A stretch of 6,314 bases of DNA from Eubacterium sp. (lineage in GTDB: Bacteria; Bacillota; Clostridia; Lachnospirales; Lachnospiraceae): positions 1 to 6,314 of the forward strand of contig DOVJ01000130.1 in NCBI GenBank assembly GCA_003520145.1. The letters are read 5' to 3'. The position numbers were made by a program, and so were the translations under genes. Below are positions 1 through 4,761 of the stretch, in pieces (position 1 is the stretch's first letter; the number at the start of each line of letters is the position of its first letter). The notes below the pieces were generated by a model. It saw nothing but the letters and a program-made list of their open reading frames with translations, ran no database searches and was not told the origin of the DNA.

Positions 1-109
1 CTATGAGTCTTTCCATCCCCTCAAAGATAAAAGGCATGATTCCCCACATCACAATAGCAATAGACATATATGTAATTATATTTCTTCTGAATCTCTGCCA
101 AGCAAGCAT
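1..109 (-). CDS. N-terminus of a membrane protein, probable ABC permease subunit (partial, runs off window)
   Basis: Only the first 36 codons are present; the frame is still open at base 1. The ATG at 109 has a good ribosome binding site (AAAGGGG, 117-123) about 7 nt upstream, inside the 3' end of the ABC ATPase gene; the two genes overlap by 34 nt in different frames. The visible protein starts MLAWQRF, has a basic patch (RFRRN), then a hydrophobic stretch from about residue 11 to 29 (IITYMSIAIVMWGIMPFIF). A short basic cytoplasmic start followed at once by a membrane helix is typical of ABC-2 type permeases, and the position directly after an ATPase fits a second permease of the same transporter. 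The family cannot be assigned from 36 residues. The overlap and ribosome binding site make a real translated gene likely. Confidence 0.72.
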   Translation of the reverse strand, partial: MLAWQRFRRNIITYMSIAIVMWGIMPFIFEGMERLI

Positions 110-813
110 AGATATCCCCTTTCAAGTAGCGTTGCGCTGTCAGCCTCATAACCCCGTCCTATCTTTTCAAGTCCTTCAACACTTCCGTTATACAAAAAAT
201 GACCGTGATCACAGACGATGACCTTGTCGCACAACGCTTCTATGTCCGAGCAAATATGTGTCGATATGATGACTGTCTTATCTTTGGCTATCCCAGCTAT
301 GATCTTCTTGAATCGGATTCGTTCTTCCGGATCAAGTCCAGCAGTCGGTTCATCCAGAATAAGAAGCTTCGGATCACCCAGAAGCGCCTGCGCTATACCG
401 ACTCTTCTTAGCATACCTCCAGACAAACTCCCGACCTTCGAGTCTATTCTATCATAGAGATTCACACACTCCAAAGCCCTCTTGATTTCAGCAGTCATAT
501 CGTTTGCCTTTATATGCTTCAAAGCCGCCATATATTCAAGCGCAGCCCTAACCTTCATATCTTTAAAAAGTCCAAAATGCTGCGGCAGATAGCCAAGTTC
601 TCTGATATAGCCTTTACTTCCCGCCTTCATATCATCATATGTTATAACGTCTTCTTTCAGCTTATATATGCCACATATACACCTTATAAGAGTAGTCTTA
701 CCAGCACCGTTCGGTCCAAGGAAACCATATATTCCGTCATCAAGTTCAAAAGACAGGTCCTCGAAGATTTTCTTATGCCTGAAACCTTTTGTAAGATTCT
801 TAACCTTAAGCAT
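76..813 (-). CDS. ABC transporter ATP-binding protein (CcmA/BcrA-like)
   Basis: Cytoplasmic ATPase subunit that should power the neighbouring membrane proteins. All core motifs are intact in the 245-aa product: Walker A GPNGAGKTT (33-41), Q-loop in LGYLPQHFG (Gln78), signature LSGGM (130-134), Walker B LLILDEP (150-156), D-loop GLDP (159-162) and switch His in STH (His186). The YLPQHFGLF segment after a short N-terminal half is typical of the drug/bacteriocin-resistance ATPases that pair with ABC-2 type permeases, not of the LolD/MacB group. I chose the ATG at 813 because GGAGG lies 7 nt upstream of it; the ATG at 819 overlaps the previous stop as ATGA but sits only 1-2 nt from the same GGAGG. 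The gene follows the 548-aa membrane protein within 2 nt and overlaps the next gene by 34 nt, so it is clearly in an operon. Substrate unknown; bacteriocin export or self-protection is inferred from context. Confidence 0.95.
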   Translation of the reverse strand: MLKVKNLTKGFRHKKIFEDLSFELDDGIYGFLGPNGAGKTTLIRCICGIYKLKEDVITYDDMKAGSKGYIRELGYLPQHFGLFKDMKVRAALEYMAALKHIKANDMTAEIKRALECVNLYDRIDSKVGSLSGGMLRRVGIAQALLGDPKLLILDEPTAGLDPEERIRFKKIIAGIAKDKTVIISTHICSDIEALCDKVIVCDHGHFLYNGSVEGLEKIGRGYEADSATLLERGYLCLLGRDSEEI

Positions 814-815
814 AT

Positions 816-2462
816 TCATTCCTCCAACTCATCATAATCCATATGTGCTTCATACTGCTTAAGCAACATATCAACCGTATTCTCAACATCTCTCTTTATC
901 GCCAAAGAATTAATCTCTATATATCCATCTCCCACATGACCTGATGTTTTTAACGGAGTATAACTACTGCACAGACAGACTATCGACGGCGATTCATCAA
1001 GACAACCTCGTTCCTTAAGTTTTGTCACAAGCATTTGAGCATATTCTCTGTTCTTATCATCATCCCCCACACAATCATCACACAGATGCTCCGGCACGAG
1101 TAAAGTATAATCGTCGCATTCAACCTCTCTTACATCGGCCTTCAACAAATACAAACCGAATACATCGCCTTCATATATATTTTTTCCGGTCTTTGTAAGA
1201 TTCGAATACACACCCGAACGATTAAGCTTAACCTTCATATGCGACCTATAATCATTCATCATCCCGTTTAATGCGCCATCGGATATCATCCTTTTTCCAG
1301 CAACCGGATATATCGGCATCTCTTCAGGTACATACACATACTTATCATCCACCATACAGTAATCCACATTGCCATAATATACAAAGGTGATCTTAGCACC
1401 CTTTGGTCTGTTCACAGTGACAAAATCAGTATATCTCCTGTAATCAGCTTTCTTACCATCAACCAAAACAGACTTAAGCTTCAGATTATGATATAAGGTA
1501 AATGTATATTCGCCCGCAGCGTCATCTTCAAGAGTAACCTCGCAAACTGCGTTAATAATATCAGTGAACTTAAGATCAAGATCATATTCCTGTATGACAA
1601 AAGGCGATTTCTCATCAAGCGAATCAGTAACAGGATTAAGATGATAGTACAGATCATAATTAAGTACCAGATGTTGCTCCTGAATCCTGCTGACAGGTCT
1701 TAGGTACACAACCTCTCCAATAACAAATCCCGCAAGCAGAATTGTCACCGTCATCTTCCTGAATCTTCTTTGAAAAAAAATCACCAAAGGAACAAAAAAC
1801 AGGCATATTATTCCGATAATCTTACCCCACTTATATGGCTGTATATTATCAAGAATCATGAAGTTAAACCGATTATCATGATCCTGAAAGAGGTTAAGGT
1901 TTTCAAGAATAATCTTTATACGCGAATCAACAAGTTTGTTCTCCACTAAGCTCTTAAAAAAAGTGCTCGTGAAAAAAAGCGCGATAAATGCTATGAACGC
2001 CGATATCTTCAGATTCTTTATATACCCTATCAAAAAGCCCATAAGCACAGCCACAAATCCCGGAAGAACATAATGTATCAGAATACATTCAATAATGCAG
2101 CCCGCATAAACTTTATCAACTCTGATATTATCTTTAAGCATATGTATATATGCAAAGCTTAAGACAATACCATACACAAGATTAAGTACGCTAAAAAGCC
2201 ACATATACGAAAGATTAGCTGCCCCATATATACCAAAACACAATTCTCTACAGCCCGATATCGTATACCTGGCTGTTATATAAAGAACTATCAAAAAAAG
2301 CCCAGCAAAGTATATGAAAGCCGCAGAACTTACAGCATAGAACGCAGTCCCCCTATACAAGTTGGTATAATGCCTCGCTTCATTCATTATCTTGCATATA
2401 CTGTAAGTAGAAAGCAGTACATACAAAAGAATCATCCACTTATATCTGATTAATAACTTCAT
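816..2462 (-). CDS. Seven-helix membrane protein with extracytoplasmic M1-aminopeptidase-like beta domain, no HExxH
   Basis: 548 aa. The first half holds about seven hydrophobic segments (roughly 8-25, 41-64, 84-108, 120-146, 152-170, 212-230, 237-253), a layout like ABC-2 type permeases. The second half is soluble and probably extracytoplasmic. Residues about 292-370 read like the N-terminal beta-sandwich of M1 aminopeptidases: a YDLDLKF start, alternating strands, LKSVLVDGKKADY, and a closing ITFVYYGNVDY. Residues 384-450 contain YPVAGKR and a VYSNLTKTGK segment resembling the later strands of that domain. M1 enzymes would continue into the catalytic domain with HExxH; this protein ends at 548 and contains no such motif, so it is probably not a peptidase. 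It overlaps the upstream gene by 23 nt, has GAGG 6 nt before its ATG, and abuts the ATPase gene, so the two probably form one transporter. Domain assignment is by eye from pattern only. Confidence 0.82.
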   Translation of the reverse strand: MKLLIRYKWMILLYVLLSTYSICKIMNEARHYTNLYRGTAFYAVSSAAFIYFAGLFLIVLYITARYTISGCRELCFGIYGAANLSYMWLFSVLNLVYGIVLSFAYIHMLKDNIRVDKVYAGCIIECILIHYVLPGFVAVLMGFLIGYIKNLKISAFIAFIALFFTSTFFKSLVENKLVDSRIKIILENLNLFQDHDNRFNFMILDNIQPYKWGKIIGIICLFFVPLVIFFQRRFRKMTVTILLAGFVIGEVVYLRPVSRIQEQHLVLNYDLYYHLNPVTDSLDEKSPFVIQEYDLDLKFTDIINAVCEVTLEDDAAGEYTFTLYHNLKLKSVLVDGKKADYRRYTDFVTVNRPKGAKITFVYYGNVDYCMVDDKYVYVPEEMPIYPVAGKRMISDGALNGMMNDYRSHMKVKLNRSGVYSNLTKTGKNIYEGDVFGLYLLKADVREVECDDYTLLVPEHLCDDCVGDDDKNREYAQMLVTKLKERGCLDESPSIVCLCSSYTPLKTSGHVGDGYIEINSLAIKRDVENTVDMLLKQYEAHMDYDELEE

Positions 2463-3465
2463 CCCTCACCTCTGAATTAAACAGTAAAAACACCCAAACC
2501 AAAACATGTGATAGTAAAGTCACCACAAACATCCAGCGATCAAAGCCAAAACCACACATAGCAAGCCCTATTAAAAAACAAAACAAAGTCATAATAACCA
2601 GTTTTTGTTTCGTGCACTTGCCACAATCATACAGCACATCTATATAAGCCACCCATCTCTTGTACAGAAGATAACCCATCGCTATCGGAAACAACAGCAA
2701 TATATACACTCCTACACTACCGTTCATAGGATAACACGACGACAAACTCTTAACTATACCTATACTCTCAAGAATTTTTATGTCTGACAAATCTATCTTA
2801 CTATAATCAAAGATAGCTTCTCCATTACTACCTTGTTCAGCCTGTTTTTCCTTATATGAACTTACACTGTCTGTGAAAAAGAACACATCAGCATGTTTAT
2901 CAGCGCTTACACGTCCCCAGAAAATATCGAACTGATTAACCGGCACATTACTCATATCGCGAAGAATTCCAACAACCTCCACATTACGGCCATCCACATC
3001 AACTTTTTCCCCAAGCTTATGATTGGAAAGCGTAACAACCTCATTGGCATTACGCCCTTTTCTACCACTCTTTAACCAAGAATCACAATTCAACCACAAA
3101 CCACTGTATGTTGCAGTCGGACCACTTCTTGAATAATAAAAGCAAAAAACACTATCTTCATACTTAGGTACAAAGTAATATTTTATAACCTCGCCATATA
3201 CACTGGTCTTACGTTCATGATAATTAATCCCCATGGACTCAAGCCCAAGTGCATCATAGCTTTCTTTGGTAAAAACATCAGCATCATAATCACCACCATC
3301 ACTCATTACAACATAAGTATCTTTACCATATATATTAAGCCTCTTGAAATCCTGCCTCAGTTCTATACACCTGACTGCAACATATACGCAAAAGCCAAGT
3401 CCCATGGTTACAACAAACATCAGAATTCTTTGAATCCATATTCTAATATTCTCTTTTAAATCCAT
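2440..3465 (-). CDS. FtsX/MacB-like membrane protein, putative bacteriocin-associated permease or immunity protein
   Basis: 341 aa. Topology is one N-terminal helix (about 13-31), a large extracytoplasmic domain (about 32-250), then three C-terminal helices (about 251-268, 288-306, 311-329), the four-helix layout of MacB/FtsX-type permeases. The extracytoplasmic domain carries the MacB-core pattern LGEKVDVDGRNVEVVGIL (151-168). The loop between helices 2 and 3, including YDCGKCTKQKL, resembles the coupling-helix loop of FtsX permeases. Lactococcin-972-type loci are known to encode a bacteriocin-associated multi-helix membrane protein with such features; this could be a short counterpart, which is an inference. 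I start at ATG 3465 with GAGG 5 nt upstream. A longer TTG start at 3486 would fall in the U-tract of the terminator and is rejected. It is the first gene after that terminator and overlaps the next gene by 23 nt. No LolD-type ATPase is visible, so it may use the CcmA-like one or work alone. Confidence 0.85.
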   Translation of the reverse strand: MDLKENIRIWIQRILMFVVTMGLGFCVYVAVRCIELRQDFKRLNIYGKDTYVVMSDGGDYDADVFTKESYDALGLESMGINYHERKTSVYGEVIKYYFVPKYEDSVFCFYYSRSGPTATYSGLWLNCDSWLKSGRKGRNANEVVTLSNHKLGEKVDVDGRNVEVVGILRDMSNVPVNQFDIFWGRVSADKHADVFFFTDSVSSYKEKQAEQGSNGEAIFDYSKIDLSDIKILESIGIVKSLSSCYPMNGSVGVYILLLFPIAMGYLLYKRWVAYIDVLYDCGKCTKQKLVIMTLFCFLIGLAMCGFGFDRWMFVVTLLSHVLVWVFLLFNSEVRDEVINQI

Positions 3466-3488
3466 ACCATCCTCACAATCCCACAAAA

Positions 3489-3516
3489 AAGAGGCGGCAT
3501 ATCCCGGGCGCCTCTT
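3489..3516 (-). terminator. Intrinsic terminator directly after the bacteriocin gene
   Basis: On the minus strand AAGAGGCG (3516-3509) pairs perfectly with CGCCTCTT (3496-3489), 8 bp with a 12-nt loop, followed by a run of T (down to about 3485). It starts 8 bp after the bacteriocin stop codon and ends about 20 bp before the start of the FtsX-like gene. No new promoter is apparent between them, so it probably allows partial readthrough and lowers expression of the transporter genes relative to the toxin. Confidence 0.85.
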
Positions 3517-3523
3517 GATATTA

Positions 3524-3877
3524 TCAGTTCTCTATAACTATCCAACCAGTTGCAAGAGGAGAATTCTTCTCGATATAACCTCTTTCACCATTATATCCAT
3601 ACCAGTTGTCATAATCATACCAATCTTTTTCAGCACCTTTACCATTCAGCCAACCACCAGATCCGACTATAAATGTTCTAGTATCAAAATCATATGCACC
3701 ACCCCAGATATTACCATGTGTACACTTCATATGCGTATGATTTGAATACCTTAATCTGCCTGTAATAGCATACTTATCCCATGTTCCAAGTATAGCTTTG
3801 AAAGACGATGCCTGACAATCCTGTCCAAGCACAAAAACAGTGCTTAACACACCCAAAAAAACGAAAATCTTCTTCAT
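3524..3877 (-). CDS. Lactococcin-972-like bacteriocin precursor with C-terminal extension
   Basis: 117-aa precursor. Residues 1-23 form a Sec signal peptide: MKK start, hydrophobic core IFVFLGVLSTVFVLG, likely cleavage after CQA. The mature part (about 94 aa) has the lactococcin-972 pattern: GTW near the N-terminus (31-33), YSNHTH (44-49), a second His shortly after (KCTHG, 51-55), and a Gly/Trp/Tyr-rich second half (WYDYDNWYGY). Lactococcin 972 is an unmodified bacteriocin that binds lipid II and blocks septum formation in sensitive cells; the same activity here is inferred. The mature part is longer than the roughly 66-residue prototype: after WYGYN there are about 21 further residues ending ATGWIVIEN. 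The ATG at 3877 has AAGGAG (3888-3893) 10 nt upstream and begins the signal peptide directly; an in-frame GTG at 3943 would add 22 charged residues before it and is rejected. One Cys lies in the signal peptide and one (Cys52) in the mature part, so no internal disulfide is expected. Confidence 0.85.
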   Translation of the reverse strand: MKKIFVFLGVLSTVFVLGQDCQASSFKAILGTWDKYAITGRLRYSNHTHMKCTHGNIWGGAYDFDTRTFIVGSGGWLNGKGAEKDWYDYDNWYGYNGERGYIEKNSPLATGWIVIEN

Positions 3878-3887
3878 TCTTCTAAAT

Positions 3888-3893
3888 CTCCTT
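3888..3893 (-). promoter_or_regulatory. Ribosome binding site of the bacteriocin gene
   Basis: AAGGAG on the minus strand, 10 nt before the ATG at 3877. It decides in favour of this start over the in-frame GTG at 3943, which has no comparable site and would hide the signal peptide. Confidence 0.8.
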
Positions 3894-3956
3894 GTATCAT
3901 TATTATGAGATATATACGCTCTATGCTCACACCCGGTCTGCACATATACCCACTTC

Positions 3957-4008
3957 GTGGTACCAGAAAAATAAAAGAAAATTGTGGTACCACTCGCTGT
4001 GGTACCAC
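3957..4008. repeat. Three copies of the palindrome GTGGTACCAC in the bacteriocin leader
   Basis: Copies lie at 3999-4008, 3984-3993 and 3957-3966 (the last is GTGGTACCAG on the plus strand, 9 of 10 matches). The first two are part of a 15-bp tandem unit (GCGAGTGGTACCAC plus one base). They begin about 7 nt after the predicted transcription start. As DNA they look like operators for a dimeric repressor. As RNA, because each is self-complementary, any two can pair; the first two would make a 10-bp hairpin with a 5-nt loop followed by a U-rich run (3967-3981). Confidence 0.8.
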
Positions 4009-4021
4009 TCGCCTTATACTA

Positions 4022-4050
4022 ATTATATTACTTCTACTATTATTTGTCAA
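4022..4050 (-). promoter_or_regulatory. Consensus SigA promoter of the bacteriocin operon
   Basis: On the minus strand TTGACA (4050-4045) and TATAAT (4027-4022) are separated by exactly 17 bp, a perfect match to the housekeeping consensus. An A-tract (CAAAAAAAGTG) just upstream of the -35 looks like an UP element. The predicted start is near 4015, giving a leader of about 138 nt before the ATG at 3877. Such a strong promoter usually needs negative control; the palindromic repeats lie immediately downstream. Confidence 0.85.
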
Positions 4051-4067
4051 CACTTTTTTTGCATTAC

Positions 4068-4385
4068 TTATATAATTTCAAGTGTTTTTTTCAGAAAAAC
4101 TTTCAAAGCATCGACATCCACAAACTTAAGACGAACCTCAGAATCCTGAGTTTTCTTGAATACCCATACATAAGGAGAAAGAATAGCCTCCTCATACCAT
4201 GGATGCATATCTCTTCCTACCCACATGCATACTCCACAAGTACCATGAAGCCAAAACTGTATCCTCTCAGTTTTATGCTTTGCATTACCCACATTCAGAT
4301 AACCTGGTACCCTGTCAGTACAATACTCACACTCAATCCCGTTATCTCCCAAAAATTCACTGATTTGTTCAAAAATTGTATTCAT
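4068..4385 (-). CDS. Hypothetical 105-aa protein with two CxxC motifs
   Basis: I do not recognise this family. The product is soluble with no signal peptide or membrane helix. It has an amphipathic N-terminal helix (MNTIFEQISEFL), CEYC at 19-22, CGVC at 50-53, aromatic-rich WLHGTCG and MHPWYEEA segments, and a C-terminal helix (VDALKVFLKKTLEII). Two CxxC pairs about 30 residues apart could bind zinc as a small ribbon or take part in redox chemistry; this is inference only. The start at 4385 is well supported: GGAGG lies 7 nt upstream and a perfect promoter lies about 77 nt upstream of that. A longer GTG start at 4433 is less likely. The gene sits alone between the flagellar operon terminator and the bacteriocin promoter, whose -35 box starts 18 bp after this stop. 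No terminator is visible between them, so readthrough into the bacteriocin gene is possible. A regulatory or immunity role is conceivable but unproven. Confidence 0.78.
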   Translation of the reverse strand: MNTIFEQISEFLGDNGIECEYCTDRVPGYLNVGNAKHKTERIQFWLHGTCGVCMWVGRDMHPWYEEAILSPYVWVFKKTQDSEVRLKFVDVDALKVFLKKTLEII

Positions 4386-4391
4386 ATCTAG

Positions 4392-4416
4392 ACCTCCGAC
4401 TGATATAAAAGGAGGT
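4392..4416 (-). promoter_or_regulatory. Leader hairpin pairing an anti-Shine-Dalgarno with the Shine-Dalgarno
   Basis: In the leader of the CxxC gene, ACCTCC (4416-4411) is the exact reverse complement of GGAGGT (4397-4392), the ribosome binding site, with a 13-nt loop. The upstream arm, in the context CACCTCCTTT, also equals the 3' end of 16S rRNA. Folding would block translation. Upstream, GTGC and GCAC segments (4417-4433) could form a competing stem. This is read from the sequence; regulation is inferred. Confidence 0.55.
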
Positions 4417-4468
4417 GCACGCGCGTAGCACACAAGTTAAAAAAGTCGACTTGTATTACCATGATTAT

Positions 4469-4497
4469 ATTATAGACCAAAAAGTAAAAAATGTCAA
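4469..4497 (-). promoter_or_regulatory. Consensus SigA promoter of the CxxC protein gene
   Basis: TTGACA (4497-4492), 17 bp, TATAAT (4474-4469) on the minus strand; again a perfect consensus. A second overlapping TATAAT follows the first. An A-tract (CAAAAAATGTA) precedes the -35, much as in the bacteriocin promoter. Predicted start near 4462, giving a leader of about 77 nt. Confidence 0.83.
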
Positions 4498-4539
4498 TAC
4501 ATTTTTTGAACAAAACCGCGTGGTTAACACGTTTCTTTG

Positions 4540-4584
4540 CCTACTATTCTTACCTTTCCTACCAATCTTACCAATTCTGCCCTG
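4540..4584. repeat. Degenerate 9-nt tandem repeat, about five units
   Basis: Successive 9-mers on the plus strand read CCTACTATT, CTTACCTTT, CCTACCAAT, CTTACCAAT and TCTGCCCTG (consensus CYTACCAAT). They lie about 43-87 bp upstream of the -35 box of the CxxC gene. They could be stacked regulator-binding sites or simple slippage. Confidence 0.55.
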
Positions 4585-4625
4585 CTTATGCGGATTAAAT
4601 TTTATCAACACAATGTCTCTACATG

Positions 4626-4670
4626 TATCGGCAAGAATTGCTTTGAATCATCATTGTTTTCTTGCCGATA
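4626..4670. repeat. 12-bp inverted repeat with 21-nt spacer
   Basis: TATCGGCAAGAA (4626-4637) and TTCTTGCCGATA (4659-4670) are perfect inverted copies. Neither strand has a T-run after the stem, so it is not a normal intrinsic terminator. It sits between the flagellar terminator and the CxxC gene promoter and could be a protein-binding site, a structured RNA element or a small mobile-element remnant. Confidence 0.7.
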
Positions 4671-4688
4671 TTCTGTTACAATAAGATT

Positions 4689-4737
4689 GCAAAAAATCCA
4701 CCCTCATCTGACAGTTACACCAGAATGGAGGTGGATT
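4689..4737 (-). terminator. Intrinsic terminator of the flagellin-fliS-PH operon
   Basis: Minus-strand arms AATCCACCTCCAT (4737-4725) and ATGAGGGTGGATT (4707-4695) pair over 13 positions with one G-T wobble and one mismatch, with a further CTG/CAG pairing inside, followed by TTTT (4694-4691). It starts 25 bp after the PH gene stop. Confidence 0.88.
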
Positions 4738-4761
4738 CTTATATCATTATCACAATCAATC

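Noticed and set aside
3..837. Overlapping plus-strand reading frames across the ABC ATPase gene
   Set aside because: They are antisense shadows of a strongly conserved ATPase with all motifs intact, and they have no convincing ribosome binding sites.
3466..3486. TTG start for the FtsX-like protein at 3486
   Set aside because: It lies in the T-run of the terminator and has no ribosome binding site; ATG 3465 has GAGG upstream and starts a normal amphipathic N-terminus.
3878..3943. Longer bacteriocin reading frame from GTG at 3943
   Set aside because: It would put 22 mostly polar and charged residues before a clear signal peptide, and the AAGGAG site fits the ATG at 3877.
3877..4015. T-box riboswitch, because GTGGTACCAC resembles the T-box core word
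   Set aside because: The leader is only about 138 nt, no stem I or specifier loop can be found, the word occurs three times as a symmetric palindrome, and the downstream gene is not an amino-acid or aminoacyl-tRNA gene.
4386..4433. GTG start for the CxxC protein at 4433
   Set aside because: It would translate through the leader hairpin and the true Shine-Dalgarno; ATG 4385 has GGAGG at 7 nt.
4540..4584. CRISPR array
   Set aside because: Units are 9 nt, contiguous and degenerate, with no spacers and no cas genes.
4626..4670. Intrinsic terminator formed by the 12-bp inverted repeat
   Set aside because: No T-run follows the stem on either strand, and a good terminator already exists at 4689-4737.
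4409..4684. Plus-strand gene using the GGAGG at 4411
   Set aside because: The plus-strand frames here cross the promoter, the 9-nt repeats and the inverted repeat, lack protein-like composition, and the GGAGG is explained as the anti-Shine-Dalgarno arm of the minus-strand leader.
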